Origin: Pseudomonas tensinigenes
GTDB taxonomy: Bacteria; Pseudomonadota; Gammaproteobacteria; Pseudomonadales; Pseudomonadaceae
Length of the DNA: 64,000 nt
Direction of reading: 5' to 3'
Assembly: GCF_014268445.2 (NCBI RefSeq)
Contig: NZ_CP077089.1
Location: 2,535,501 to 2,599,500, forward strand
Shown here: piece by piece, positions 24,682-34,411 of the stretch
Layout: the number at the start of each line of letters is the position of its first letter
How positions within the stretch are numbered: position 1 is the first letter of the stretch
Program-made: the position numbers and the translations under genes
The notes under the pieces: model-generated
Seen by the model: only the letters and a program-made list of their open reading frames with translations
Told to the model about the DNA's origin: nothing
Database searches by the model: none

Positions 24682-25707
24682 ATGAAACAGGAAGTGATAG
24701 AACTGGACGGTGCCATCGGTGGCGGCCAGGTGTTGCGCAGTGCCTTGAGCCTGTCGATGGTGACAGGCCGGGCGTTTCGCATTAAACAGATCCGCGCCAA
24801 ACGCAGCCGTCCGGGACTGCTGAGGCAACATTTGACGGCCGTCATGGCGGCGGCCGAGGTCTGCGGCGCGACGGTTTCCGGTGCGCAATTGGGCTCGCAA
24901 GCGTTGAGCTTTGAACCCGGCGCGATTCGCTCCGGCGATTACCAGTTCGCCATCGGCACGGCCGGCAGTTGCACGCTGGTGTTGCAGACCTTGTTGCCGG
25001 CCCTGTTGCGGGCAGCGCAGGCGAGTCGGGTGCGCATCTCGGGTGGCACGCATAACCCGCTGGCGCCGCCGACCGATTTCCTCTCGCGCAGTTGGCTGCC
25101 GCTGCTGCGGCGCATGGGCGCCAACGTCGAGCTGGACTTGTTGCGACATGGATTTGTCCCGGCAGGCGGTGGCGAGATTGAAGTGAACGTGCAACCGTCG
25201 AGCCTGACGCGGATGGACCTGTGTGAACGCGGCGAGGCGGTTTCGCAACAGGCATCGGCGCTGACCGCCGGGCTGGCACCGACGGTGGCCGAACGTGAGT
25301 TGAGCCAAGTGGCCAAGCGCTTGAGTCTGCCGCCTGCGGCGCTGCAACATGTCACGCTTGATCCGGCGCGGGGCCCGGGCAATGTGTTGTTGCTGGAGTA
25401 CGCATTCGAGCACGTCACCGAGGTGTTCAGCGCGTTTGGCCAAGTGTCGCTACGGGCTGAAAAAGTCGCCGACGCCGCGATCAATCAGGCTGCCGACTGG
25501 TTGCGCAGTGGTGCTGCGGTGGCCGAGCACCTTGCCGATCAGTTGCTGTTGCCAATGGCGCTGGCCGGTGGCGGCTCGTTCACCACGCCGCGTATGACCG
25601 AGCATCTGCACAGCAATATCGCGGTGATCGAGTTGTTTTTGCCGGTTCGCATCGATTGTCGTGAGGAGGGCGCTGATCGATTGCGCGTTGAGGTCAGCGC
25701 CAATTGA
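24682..25707 (+). CDS. rtcA: RNA 3'-terminal phosphate cyclase RtcA
   Basis: The 341-residue enzyme converts RNA 3'-phosphate to the 2',3'-cyclic phosphate with ATP, preparing ends for RtcB. Family motifs are the N-terminal GGGQVLRSALSLS, the RPGLLRQHLT region, PAGGGEIEV and the adenylylation histidine His308 in TEHLHSNIAVIELFLPVR. It starts eight bases after the RlaP-like gene and ends the operon before a strong terminator. Confidence 0.95.
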   Translation: MKQEVIELDGAIGGGQVLRSALSLSMVTGRAFRIKQIRAKRSRPGLLRQHLTAVMAAAEVCGATVSGAQLGSQALSFEPGAIRSGDYQFAIGTAGSCTLVLQTLLPALLRAAQASRVRISGGTHNPLAPPTDFLSRSWLPLLRRMGANVELDLLRHGFVPAGGGEIEVNVQPSSLTRMDLCERGEAVSQQASALTAGLAPTVAERELSQVAKRLSLPPAALQHVTLDPARGPGNVLLLEYAFEHVTEVFSAFGQVSLRAEKVADAAINQAADWLRSGAAVAEHLADQLLLPMALAGGGSFTTPRMTEHLHSNIAVIELFLPVRIDCREEGADRLRVEVSAN

Positions 25708-25719
25708 TAGTCCGCCTAG

Positions 25720-25760
25720 GGGCGGTGGGATTTCATCAGGAAATCCCACCGCCCTTTTTT
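25720..25760 (+). terminator. Rho-independent terminator of the rtc operon
   Basis: GGGCGGTGGGATTT at 25720-25733 pairs perfectly with AAATCCCACCGCCC at 25741-25754, followed by six T. Confidence 0.95.
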
Positions 25761-25858
25761 ACGTCCGCAAAAAACTCGCGAAAGGCGGCAAATTGCTGGC
25801 CCCCGGATTTTTGCTTCCCCGGCAAAATCGCCTTTTTTCAAAAGGTTAGGTTGGCTCT

Positions 25859-26188
25859 ATGCGGACGATTGTCATCACCGTTGCAACGCTTTCCCTGGCT
25901 GTTTTCGCGGTGGGAGTGCAGGCAAAAGAACTGAGCAAAAGCCATCGCTTTGCCTGCACCTGGGGCTCGGACATTGCTGCCGGTGCCCAGCAATCGAAGT
26001 TGTCGGGCGTCTCGCTGTACGGCGCACGCAAACAATTGCAGGTGCGCCGCTTCCAGCAACCGTGGATGCGCATGACCGCGATGGGGATTACCGAGCAAAC
26101 CTACAACAGCACGTCGAAGCTCAAGCCGGCGGCGGTCAAGCAGACGTATTACGAACAATGCGTACGCCACGAATTGGCCCAGCGATAA
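25859..26188 (+). CDS. Small exported protein of unknown function
   Basis: The 109-residue product has a signal peptide ending VQA and a basic mature part with two cysteines (FACTWG, YEQCVRH) that could form a disulfide. It has its own terminator at 26192. No family recognised. Confidence 0.75.
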   Translation: MRTIVITVATLSLAVFAVGVQAKELSKSHRFACTWGSDIAAGAQQSKLSGVSLYGARKQLQVRRFQQPWMRMTAMGITEQTYNSTSKLKPAAVKQTYYEQCVRHELAQR

Positions 26189-26191
26189 CGC

Positions 26192-26224
26192 AAAAAGCCC
26201 AATCTTTTCAGGTTGGGCTTTTTC
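26192..26224. terminator. Bidirectional terminator
   Basis: AAAAAGCCCAATC, loop TTTTCA, GGTTGGGCTTTTT. It lies between the small exported protein gene and the convergent VOC gene. Confidence 0.9.
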
Positions 26225-26239
26225 ATGCCTGAGGAAATG

Positions 26240-26659
26240 TCAGGGTTGCTTTTCGCTCTCGCAATTGACCATCCACGACACGCCGAAGCGATCCACCAGC
26301 ATGCCAAAACGTACCGCCCAGAAAGTCACCTCCAGCGGCATATCGACGCGACCATCCTTGGCCAGTGCGTTGAACACTCGCTCGGCCTCGGCAATGCTGT
26401 CGACGTTCAGCGAGATCGAGCAGCCGCTCATGCCTTGGGTCGGACGGTCGGGTGTGGTGTCCGAGGCCATGATCATCTGATCACCCACTTTCAGGCAGGT
26501 ATGGATGATCAGAGAGTGATGCTCTTTGGGCACATGCTCGGCGGCGGGCGTCTCGCCGAACGTCATCATCGCCTCAAGCTTCCCTTGCAAGGCTTGCTCG
26601 TAAAAGGTGAACGCCTCGCGGCAGTCACCGTTGAAGATCAGGTACGGGTCGATTCTCAT
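26240..26659 (-). CDS. VOC-superfamily protein, PhnB-like
   Basis: The 139-residue protein has the two beta-alpha-beta-beta-beta halves of the vicinal oxygen chelate fold and the PhnB group pattern: FNGDCREAFTFYEQAL near the start, HSLIIH in the middle, and FWAVRFGMLVDRFGVSWMVN at the end. The ATG at 26659 is used; the longer frame upstream is unlike the family. Substrate unknown. Confidence 0.85.
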   Translation of the reverse strand: MRIDPYLIFNGDCREAFTFYEQALQGKLEAMMTFGETPAAEHVPKEHHSLIIHTCLKVGDQMIMASDTTPDRPTQGMSGCSISLNVDSIAEAERVFNALAKDGRVDMPLEVTFWAVRFGMLVDRFGVSWMVNCESEKQP

Positions 26660-26882
26660 GTCTCTGCTCCCGGCAGTCAGGCGCGGAGCGTGGCGGGGGG
26701 TCGCCGGGTTCCGCGTAGGGCGGTTAAAACATAGCAGAGCGTTGGACGCCGGAAAGGCCTGAGTCTTCCAGATGTTTTTGTTCTGAAAAGCGCGTCGACG
26801 ATAACGTGGTCGTCGTGTGAAATTCAGTCGTAGCGCTGGAGTACCATAACGCACCGCCATCGCCTGCCGAGTCCAATGCCCC

Positions 26883-28694
26883 ATGCCTGATCTATCGCGT
26901 TTCACTTCTTTGTTCGATCAGGCGCAGCGAGCCTTGCGGTTGGTTTGGGGGACATCGCGTGGCTTGTTTCTGGGGCTGGTGCTGGCAACGCTGGTGGCCG
27001 GTTTGCTGCCGGCACTGGCGGCATGGTTGGGGCAGCGGATTGTCGATGCCGTGGTCGCGGCGATGCAGTTGCACGCGCAACACGGCAGTGCGCCGCTGTG
27101 GCCCGTGTTGCGTTATGTGTTGTTGGAGGCCGGCGTATTGGCGCTGTTGTCCGGCACACAACGGGCACTCTCGGTGCAGCAGTCGCTGTTGCGGGTGCAA
27201 CTGGGGCAGAAGGTCAATACGCTGATCCTGGAAAAAGCACAGACCCTGTCACTGGTGCAGTTCGAGAACTCCGAGTTCTACGACAAACTGGTGCGCGTGC
27301 GTCGCGAGGCTTCGACGCGGCCACTGGCGCTGGTCATGAAGTCGTTGGGCTTGATTCAGAACCTGATCATGCTGATCAGTTTTGGTGTGCTGCTGGTGCA
27401 TTTCTCCCCTTGGGCGCTGGTGCTGCTGGTGGTCGGTGCGTTGCCGGTGTTCTTTGCCGAGGCGCACTTTTCCGGTGATGCCTTTCGGCTGTTCACCCGC
27501 CGCGCGCCGGAGAGTCGCCAGCAGAATTACATCGAAACCTTACTATCCCACGAGACCTATATCAAAGAGGTCAAGCTGTTTGGCTTTGCACCGCTGTTGC
27601 TGCAACGCTACCGCGACACGTTCGCCAAGTTGTATGCCGAAGACCGCCGTTTGACGTTGCGGCGCGACGGTTGGGGTTTCGGCCTCGGCCTGCTCGGTAC
27701 TGCGGCATTTTACGTGGCCTATGCCTGGGTGGTGATCGATGCCGTACATGGCCAGATCAGCCTCGGCCAGATGACTATGTATCTGGTGCTGTTCAAGCAA
27801 GGTCAAAGTGCGGTGAGCAGCAGTTTGAGTGCGATCAGCGGCCTGTACGAAGACGGCCTCTATCTGACCAGTCTTTATGAATACCTGGCCGAACCGGTGC
27901 AGTTGGATACCGGCCACCTGACCGCTGGAGTGAGCCCGGGCGATGGTTTGCGATTCGAAAACGTCGGCTTCCGTTACCCCGGTGCCAGTCGGCCAGCACT
28001 GGAAAACATTGACCTGCAACTGGTGCCAGGCAAGAGCGTGGCGCTGGTCGGCGAGAACGGTTCAGGCAAGACCACGCTGATCAAGTTACTGACTCGGCTC
28101 TATCGCCCCGATCAAGGGCGCATCCTGCTCGATGGCAGTGATTTGCAGGATTGGCAGGAGACCGCGTTACGTCGACGTATTGGCGTGATTTTTCAGGACT
28201 ACATCCGCTACCAGTTCAGCGTCGGCGAAAACATCGGTGTCGGCGATACCTTGGCGTTCAACGACTCGCAACGATGGAAAGAGGCGGCTGCCCAAGGGAT
28301 GGCGGCACCCTTTATCGAAGGACTGGACAAGGGCTATGCCACGCAATTGGGACGCTGGTTTGCCGGTGGCCAGGAATTGTCTGGCGGGCAGTGGCAGAAA
28401 ATTGCCTTGTCCCGCGCGTACATGCGCCGTGATGCCGACATTCTGATCCTCGATGAGCCGACCTCGGCGCTCGACCCAGCGGCCGAAGCGGCGGTGTTCG
28501 AGCATTTCAGCCAGCACAGCGAAGGGCGCATGACCTTGCTGATCTCCCATCGTTTTTCCAGCGTGCGCAATGCCGACCACATCATCGTGCTGCAACAAGG
28601 CCGGATTCTCGAGCAGGGTGGCCACGATCAACTGATCGCAGCGGCCGGGCATTACGCGCAATTGTTCGATTTACAGGCTCGCGGCTATCGCTAG
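26883..28694 (+). CDS. ABC exporter, fused membrane and ATPase domains
   Basis: The 603-residue half-transporter has six membrane segments in residues 30-320 and a C-terminal ATPase with Walker A GENGSGKTT from residue 390, signature LSGGQWQ, Walker B ILILDEPTSALD and the switch His in ISHRF. It would act as a homodimer in the inner membrane. Substrate unknown. Its last four bases overlap the stop of the convergent hydrolase gene. Confidence 0.9.
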   Translation: MPDLSRFTSLFDQAQRALRLVWGTSRGLFLGLVLATLVAGLLPALAAWLGQRIVDAVVAAMQLHAQHGSAPLWPVLRYVLLEAGVLALLSGTQRALSVQQSLLRVQLGQKVNTLILEKAQTLSLVQFENSEFYDKLVRVRREASTRPLALVMKSLGLIQNLIMLISFGVLLVHFSPWALVLLVVGALPVFFAEAHFSGDAFRLFTRRAPESRQQNYIETLLSHETYIKEVKLFGFAPLLLQRYRDTFAKLYAEDRRLTLRRDGWGFGLGLLGTAAFYVAYAWVVIDAVHGQISLGQMTMYLVLFKQGQSAVSSSLSAISGLYEDGLYLTSLYEYLAEPVQLDTGHLTAGVSPGDGLRFENVGFRYPGASRPALENIDLQLVPGKSVALVGENGSGKTTLIKLLTRLYRPDQGRILLDGSDLQDWQETALRRRIGVIFQDYIRYQFSVGENIGVGDTLAFNDSQRWKEAAAQGMAAPFIEGLDKGYATQLGRWFAGGQELSGGQWQKIALSRAYMRRDADILILDEPTSALDPAAEAAVFEHFSQHSEGRMTLLISHRFSSVRNADHIIVLQQGRILEQGGHDQLIAAAGHYAQLFDLQARGYR

Positions 28695-29635
28695 GTGTCC
28701 CGCCCGCTGCGCACGGTTGCCGGCCCGGCCATCCGCGGGGCGGGCTTGCTTTGCATAAGGCTGTCGAGCGCCTTGCGGTAATTCTGCCCGCCGAGCGCCA
28801 TGCTGTTGTTGTGCGTTGCGCCCGGCACCAGCAACAGGCGTTTGGGTTGTTGCGCGGCATTGAACAGTTGCTCGCTGAAGCGTGGCGGCACGAAAGCGTC
28901 GGCCAGACCGTGCACCACCAGCAGCGGCATGTGAATGTCGGCGATCTTGTCGATCGAATCGAATTTCTGCGACAGCAGCCAGCGTACCGGCAGTGAAGTG
29001 TTGGCCACGGAGGCGGCGACATCGGCCAGCGTGGTGAAAGTGGACTCGATCACCAGCCCGCGCACTGGCAGCGCGGAATGATCGCGGGCGGCGGTTTGCC
29101 CGAGTTCTGCGGCCAGATCAATGGCCACAGCGCCACCGAGGGAGTGCCCATAGATCAGACGTTTGGCCGGATCCGGTTGCAGCAGCTTAAAGCGCTCCCA
29201 CGCCACCCGCGCGTCCTCGTAAACACTGCTTTCCGACGGCAGATCACCGTGGCTCTTGCCGAAACCGCGATAGTCGATGGCCAACACTGAATAACCCGCT
29301 GCGCGCAGTTGTTCGATGCGGAACAACTGCCCGGTGAGGTTCCAGCGCACGCCATGCAGATAGAGAATGGCCGGCGCATTGGCTTTTTCCGCCGGCCACC
29401 ACCAGGCATGAATGTTTTCCCCGGCCTTGAAGCTCTTCGGTTGCAGGTCGAGTTCCTGCACGCTGCCGGGCAAGCCGCGATACCAGCCGGCGGTGCCCGG
29501 TTCGATGCGAAACAGCAACTTGCGCTCGGTGTGTTCCAGCACGGCACAACTGGTCGGCACGCCGATAATCAGCGCGGCCATGCAGGCGAACGCCAAACGG
29601 CGGCGGCGCAGACGCGTCATGAAGGACAGGAACAT
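28691..29635 (-). CDS. Alpha/beta hydrolase, membrane-anchored or exported
   Basis: The 314-residue protein has a basic N-terminus and a hydrophobic segment followed by a Cys (IGVPTSC), perhaps an atypical lipoprotein signal. The hydrolase core has the oxyanion region LYLHGVRWN, nucleophile motif GHSLGG, the acid in VVHGLADAFVPP and His in PGATHNNS. The ATG at 29635 is preferred for a GGTGA upstream; an in-frame TTG lies 15 bases before it and another ATG at 29620. Members of this group are esterases or serine peptidases of unknown substrate. Confidence 0.83.
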   Translation of the reverse strand: MFLSFMTRLRRRRLAFACMAALIIGVPTSCAVLEHTERKLLFRIEPGTAGWYRGLPGSVQELDLQPKSFKAGENIHAWWWPAEKANAPAILYLHGVRWNLTGQLFRIEQLRAAGYSVLAIDYRGFGKSHGDLPSESSVYEDARVAWERFKLLQPDPAKRLIYGHSLGGAVAIDLAAELGQTAARDHSALPVRGLVIESTFTTLADVAASVANTSLPVRWLLSQKFDSIDKIADIHMPLLVVHGLADAFVPPRFSEQLFNAAQQPKRLLLVPGATHNNSMALGGQNYRKALDSLMQSKPAPRMAGPATVRSGRDT

Positions 29636-29747
29636 TAAACGTTTCACCAAAGCGCAGACAAAGAAGGCTTTTTACCAGATGCCTCGGTCTGCGCGTGAGT
29701 TTTTCGACCACCGCCCCGGCGCAACGATTACCAAATGCTGCAAAGAC

Positions 29748-30746
29748 TCACACGACCTGCAGAACGATCTTGCCGATATGGTCGCCAGCCTCCATGTGCG
29801 CGTGAGCCTGAGCGGCGTCGGCGAGTGGGTAGACTTTGTCGATCATCGGCAGGCAGCGCCCGGCAGCCAGCGCCGGCCACACGTGCTCGCGCAGTTGATC
29901 GGCAATCGCGGCTTTTTCTGCTGCGCTGCGGGCGCGCAAGAGGGAGCCGGTGATCACCGCGCGTTTGGCCATCATTGCCAGCAGGTCAAAGTCGTTGGCT
30001 CGCGCGCCGCCCAGGAAGCCGAGCATGACCAAGCGGCCATCCATCGCCAAAGCGCTGACGTTAGCGTTGAGGTACGAACCGCCCATGATGTCGAGGATCA
30101 CATTGACGCCCTGGCCTGCGGTTTTATCGGCGATGACTTGGGAAAACTCTTCCTCTCGATAGTTGATCGGCAAGCCACCAAGCTTGCTGATCGCTGCGCA
30201 TTTGTCCGGGCTGCCAGCGGTGGCAAACGCTTCTATGCCGAATTCTCGGCACAGCATCAGTGCGGTTGTGCCGATGCCGCTGGTGCCACCATGAATCAAT
30301 GCGCGTTGACCACGGCTGGCGCCGCCGAGGCCGAACAGGTTGGCCCACACGGTGAAAAACGTTTCCGGGATCGCGGCCGCCTGGACCCAGTCCACGCCAT
30401 CAGGAATCGGCAGGGTCTGGCCGGCCGGGACTGCGCAGTATTCGGCATAACCACCGCCGTTGGTCAGCGCGCAGACTTTGTCGCCCACGGCGAACTGACG
30501 AACACTGGCACCAAGCGCCACCACTTCACCGGCGACCTCCAGCCCGGGAATCGGGTTCATGCCGGGTTTCATCGGGTATTTGCCGGCACGCTGCAAAGCG
30601 TCCGGCCGGTTGATTCCGGCGGCGTGTACGCGGATCAATACCTCGCCTTCTGCGACGGCTGGAAGCGGCACGCGTTTGGGTTGCAAGACGTCGGGGCCAC
30701 CGGGTTCGCTGATTTCGATTCGGGTCATTTCGTTGGGCAGGGACAT
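29748..30746 (-). CDS. NAD(P)H:quinone oxidoreductase, zinc-free MDR family
   Basis: The 332-residue enzyme has the GroES-like N-terminal half (PGLEVAGEVVALG, GDKVCALTNGGGYAEYC) and a Rossmann half with the motif HGGTSGIGTTALML. It lacks the zinc ligands of alcohol dehydrogenases and matches the PIG3/QorA type. The ATG at 30746 has AGGA upstream; longer forms lack one. Confidence 0.88.
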   Translation of the reverse strand: MSLPNEMTRIEISEPGGPDVLQPKRVPLPAVAEGEVLIRVHAAGINRPDALQRAGKYPMKPGMNPIPGLEVAGEVVALGASVRQFAVGDKVCALTNGGGYAEYCAVPAGQTLPIPDGVDWVQAAAIPETFFTVWANLFGLGGASRGQRALIHGGTSGIGTTALMLCREFGIEAFATAGSPDKCAAISKLGGLPINYREEEFSQVIADKTAGQGVNVILDIMGGSYLNANVSALAMDGRLVMLGFLGGARANDFDLLAMMAKRAVITGSLLRARSAAEKAAIADQLREHVWPALAAGRCLPMIDKVYPLADAAQAHAHMEAGDHIGKIVLQVV

Positions 30747-30807
30747 ATCGATTCCTGTTGGCATAAGTTCTGTAGATGGGAGCGTACTGCGCGCGCAATG
30801 ATTCCCT

Positions 30808-32007
30808 TCAATTTGCACAGCAGCGCTGCTCAATAGGGGCAGGCAGCCATTTCATGGCTTGCTCCAGCAGCAACGCCACGACGATCGCGCCAGCGGCAAT
30901 AATGAACAGCAACGCGTGATGACCGCCGCTGGCATTGAACAGCGCCGAATAGGCAAACCCGGCCAGCGCCTGAAACGTAGCGAATGACACCGTCGCACGG
31001 CTCCAGGCGATTTGCTGGCGATGGTGCTCCGGCACCAATTCATGCACCCGAGCCAGCGCCAGCGGCACAATGCCCGGCGGAAATGAACCGAGAATCACCG
31101 CCAGCAACGCCAACGCCAGAAAAGACTGAGTCAGCGCTAGCAGCCCAAGGGCAATCGCTTGCACCACCAGCACCAGACGAATGCCGGATCGCGCGCCAAG
31201 CTGATCGGCGAGAAAGCCATAACTCACCGGACCGACAATCGCGCCCAAGCCATACATCACCCACACCAACGCGCCGACATGCGCTCCGGCACCGAGTCCA
31301 CGCGCCACGTAATCCACCAGAAACACCATGGCCGGCACCAGGCCTGCGGCCATAAAGGCGTATTGAGCGAACAGCAGATACACACCACGCGGTGTCGGTT
31401 CTGCGGGCATTGTTTCTTGCGCAACGACCGGGTGCAGGAAATCAGACGGCCAGGCAAACCAGCTAAGCGCCGTCAGCAACAAGGCCAAAGCTCCCAGGCC
31501 CAGCCACGTTGCCTGCAAACCGAGGCTTAACAGCGGCGGCACCAGGGTCCCGGAACCGGCAATGCCGAGACCGATGCCCAGAAAAATCGCGCCACTGGCC
31601 AGCCCTTTACGTGCCGCCGGGACATGCGGCAATACAGTTGCGGCCACCAACACCATGATCGCGCCACCGGCAATCCCTGACAGCAGTCGCCAGCCGAAGA
31701 ACCAGCTCATCGACAACGGAAACGCGCAGGCAAAAAATGCCGCCGTGACCACCAGCATCATCAGCCGCAAGGCATTTTTATTGCCGAGCTGGCGCGCGAC
31801 CGGGCGGCCGAGCAGGGCGCCGATCAGATAGCCGACCAGATTGGCCGCACCGAGGTAGACCACATCATTGGCGCTGAACCACTGCGCTTCAATCAGCGAA
31901 GGAATCAACGGCGTGTAAGCGAAACGCGCCAGTCCGATGCTGACCAGGCTGGCGCAGAGGCCGGCGAAGATCGGCAGCCAGATACCGGTGGAGGTTGAAG
32001 TGCGCAT
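30808..32007 (-). CDS. MFS transporter, YbfB/YjiJ family
   Basis: The 399-residue protein has twelve predicted membrane segments and the YbfB-type opening (GLARFAYTPLIPSLIEAQWFS, ANLVGYLIGALLGRPVARQLG). It is divergent from a LysR gene, a common pairing in which the LysR protein controls the transporter. Substrate unknown. Confidence 0.87.
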   Translation of the reverse strand: MRTSTSTGIWLPIFAGLCASLVSIGLARFAYTPLIPSLIEAQWFSANDVVYLGAANLVGYLIGALLGRPVARQLGNKNALRLMMLVVTAAFFACAFPLSMSWFFGWRLLSGIAGGAIMVLVAATVLPHVPAARKGLASGAIFLGIGLGIAGSGTLVPPLLSLGLQATWLGLGALALLLTALSWFAWPSDFLHPVVAQETMPAEPTPRGVYLLFAQYAFMAAGLVPAMVFLVDYVARGLGAGAHVGALVWVMYGLGAIVGPVSYGFLADQLGARSGIRLVLVVQAIALGLLALTQSFLALALLAVILGSFPPGIVPLALARVHELVPEHHRQQIAWSRATVSFATFQALAGFAYSALFNASGGHHALLFIIAAGAIVVALLLEQAMKWLPAPIEQRCCAN

Positions 32008-32118
32008 GGAAGCGATCTCAAGGAAGGTTTATGGCGTTCAGCATATCGGCTATCGTTGCTGCGTTAATGCAGCGAATTGGCGGCACGATGATGCGAATTT
32101 GCATCGCTGGGAGACAGC

Positions 32119-32994
32119 ATGAATTGGGATGATGCACGGGTATTTCTGGCCGTTTGCCGCGAGTCGACGCTGCGCGGCGCAGCACGGGTTTTGGGGGTGG
32201 ATCAGGCGACCGTCGGGCGGCGCATCACCGCACTGGAAAAGTCCCTGAGCGCGACGTTGTTCCTGCGTACCTCTGACGGGTATGCGTTGACGGCGGTCGG
32301 CGAAGCAGCGCTTAAAAGCGTTGAGAAAATGGAGCATTCGGCGCTGGAGCTGGAGCGGCAGATTCAAGGCCTGGACGATCGCCTGACCGGCACGGTACGC
32401 GTCAGTACCACCGATTCGCTGGCGATCGACTTTCTGATCCCGGCCATTGCCCGCTTGCACGAGCAGCACCCGGACGTGCGCGTGCAACTGGACGCGTCCA
32501 CACAGATTCTCAGCCTGGCCAAGCGTGAGGCGGATATCGCCGTGCGCAACACCCGGCCGGACAACCCTGACCTGATCGCCCGGCGCATTGCCCGATGGCC
32601 GGTGGGGCTGTTTGCTTCCCAAGCGTATATAGACGCCAATGGAGTGCCGCAGCCGGGCACGGCATTTGAAGGGCATGATCTGGTGGTTTATCAACCGTAT
32701 CTGCAAGGCAAAAAGGACCTGACCCTGGTATCGGAACCGCTCAGCCGCGGCCGGATCGTCGCCAGCCTCAGTTCCAGTTTGCTCGTGCGCCGGTCAATTG
32801 CTGCCGGTTTGGGTGTAGGAGAAATCCCGGTTTACATGGGCGAGCGCGATGGCTTGATCAGGCTCTGGCCGGAGCGCACTACGCCGCTCCCGTATGAGGT
32901 ATGGCTGGTAACCCATGCGGACCTGCGCCATACCGCGCGGGTGAGGGCGGTGATTGAGCAGATTGTCGACGTGTTCGCGTCGGAGAATGAGTAG
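32119..32994 (+). CDS. LysR-family regulator
   Basis: The 291-residue protein begins MNWDDARVFLAVCRESTLRGAARVLGVDQATVGRRI, the helix-turn-helix of the LysR group that uses an Asp-Gln-Ala-Thr recognition helix, followed by a LysR effector domain (TGTVRVSTTDS, RREADIAVRNT). It is divergent from the MFS gene with 111 bases between. Confidence 0.9.
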   Translation: MNWDDARVFLAVCRESTLRGAARVLGVDQATVGRRITALEKSLSATLFLRTSDGYALTAVGEAALKSVEKMEHSALELERQIQGLDDRLTGTVRVSTTDSLAIDFLIPAIARLHEQHPDVRVQLDASTQILSLAKREADIAVRNTRPDNPDLIARRIARWPVGLFASQAYIDANGVPQPGTAFEGHDLVVYQPYLQGKKDLTLVSEPLSRGRIVASLSSSLLVRRSIAAGLGVGEIPVYMGERDGLIRLWPERTTPLPYEVWLVTHADLRHTARVRAVIEQIVDVFASENE

Positions 32995-33035
32995 GTAGAT
33001 GCTGTTTTGGCAGGGCTACAACCTCTGACGAAACG

Positions 33036-33110
33036 GCCTACACCAGAGGCAGAATCTCCCGGCTTGTGAGCCTGTTGAATGGGGCCTATTGTTTCGGCAT
33101 GTCGGTGAGG
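33036..33110 (+). other. Diverged copy of the 43-44 kb leader element
   Basis: The stretch contains GCCTACA, AGAATCTCCCGGCTTGTG and a TATTGTTTCGG, in the same order and spacing as GCCTACA, AGAATCCGCCGGCTTGTG and TATCGTTTGG in the leaders at 42984 and 43833. It lies upstream of another small gene. The TTAGCG hairpins of the 43-44 kb leaders are not seen here. Confidence 0.6.
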
Positions 33111-33243
33111 GGCGCAGGGCTCGCACTGATGTTGATACCAGGGAAGGTATTGGTAAACCCAGGAAGGTGCCGAATTGAGAACCACGGAATTCAGTCAAAA
33201 TCCAATCAGTGACCTATCGAGCAAAGGTCGGAATACTCAAACC

Positions 33244-33639
33244 ATGAACGCTATAAGTCGTGAAGAGTTCAATGCCAGGATCGAGACCATTGAGACGAGG
33301 ATGGATGCTCGGTTCGAGGGTGTGTCGGCAAAAATCGATGCTTATCTTTTGACTCAGGCGGAGAGGGACAAACGATACGATTTGATGTGGGACGGCGTAC
33401 AACAAATCGCCGAAGACTCAAAAGAAGCCATCAAACAAGCCTCGACAGTGAAGGCGCATTACTGGGCGACGACAGCCGTCCATTTCCTCGGAATGATCAC
33501 CGTCGTCGTGGGGGCGCACTTTGCCAATCAGGCAGCGGTGTTAACCACCTTGCAGACGACGCTCGCGGCGATCCGGGTAGGTAAAGATATAGGCTCACCA
33601 AGACCTGCTTCGCAACAAGCACCCGAATCAGCACAATAG
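33244..33639 (+). CDS. Small coiled-coil protein with one membrane segment
   Basis: The 131-residue protein has an N-terminal helical region with heptad character (ISREEFNARIETIETRMDARFEGVSAKID), then one hydrophobic segment (about residues 80-102) and a Pro/Gln-rich tail. It has its own terminator. No catalytic motif. The ATG at 33244 is chosen over an upstream codon that has no ribosome site. Confidence 0.65.
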   Translation: MNAISREEFNARIETIETRMDARFEGVSAKIDAYLLTQAERDKRYDLMWDGVQQIAEDSKEAIKQASTVKAHYWATTAVHFLGMITVVVGAHFANQAAVLTTLQTTLAAIRVGKDIGSPRPASQQAPESAQ

Positions 33640-33640
33640 A

Positions 33641-33668
33641 AAACGGCCTTCAAAGAAGGCCGTTTTTC
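33641..33668. terminator. Rho-independent terminator
   Basis: AAACGGCCTT, loop CAAAG, AAGGCCGTTTTT, directly after the coiled-coil protein gene and before the convergent pirin gene. Confidence 0.9.
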
Positions 33669-33688
33669 GTGAGCATTGAAACACCGCG

Positions 33689-34411
33689 TCATGGCATCTC
33701 TGGCAATTCCTGCGGCCGCAGGTCGAACACCAGCACTTCGGCATCGACACCGTTGCTCAAGGTCAGCAACTGTTCCTCGCGAACCCGCACGCCGTCACCT
33801 TCGCGCAATGCCTGGCCATTGAGTTCAACGCTGCCCCGTGCGACATGTACATAGGCATAGCGGTTGGCCGCCAGCTCCAGCGTGGCGCTTTCCTTGCCGT
33901 CGAACAGCCCGGCGAAGACCCGTGCATCCTGACGCACCTTGAGCGAACCGTGCTTGCCGTCCGGCGAAATGATCAACTGCAGGCGACCGCGTTTTTTCTC
34001 GGCGCTGAAATGCTCTTGTTGATAGCGCGGTTTGGCACCGGCAACCTCCGGCACAATCCAGATCTGCAGGAAGTGCACCGGTTTGCTCGCCGAGTGGTTG
34101 AACTCGCTGTGCGCCACGCCGCTGCCGGCGCTCATCAATTGCACGTCACCCGGGCGGATAACCGAACCGGTGCCCAGTGTGTCCTTGTGCTCCAGCGCAC
34201 CTTCCAGCACGTAGGAAAAAATCTCCATGTCGCGATGCGGGTGCTGGCCGAAACCTTTACCGGCGGCAACGCGGTCATCGTTGATCACCAGCAGGTCGGA
34301 AAAACCCTGTTCGCGAGGGTCGCGATAGCTGGCGAAGGAAAAGGTGTGAAAGGACTTCAACCAGCCATGATTGGCGAGGCCACGATCGGAGGCTTTGCGA
34401 AGAGTCAGCAT
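33689..34411 (-). CDS. Pirin-family bicupin
   Basis: The 240-residue protein has the N-terminal pirin cupin with all four metal ligands: His57 and His59 in GQHPHRDMEIF, His101 and Glu103 in GVAHSEFN. YhaK-like members of this length have quercetin dioxygenase activity in vitro, but the natural role is unclear. Confidence 0.92.
   Translation of the reverse strand: MLTLRKASDRGLANHGWLKSFHTFSFASYRDPREQGFSDLLVINDDRVAAGKGFGQHPHRDMEIFSYVLEGALEHKDTLGTGSVIRPGDVQLMSAGSGVAHSEFNHSASKPVHFLQIWIVPEVAGAKPRYQQEHFSAEKKRGRLQLIISPDGKHGSLKVRQDARVFAGLFDGKESATLELAANRYAYVHVARGSVELNGQALREGDGVRVREEQLLTLSNGVDAEVLVFDLRPQELPEMP

Noticed and set aside
29412..30836. Plus-strand open frame of 474 codons opposite the hydrolase and quinone reductase genes
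   Set aside because: It crosses two clear minus-strand genes and their gap, with no domain or ribosome site.
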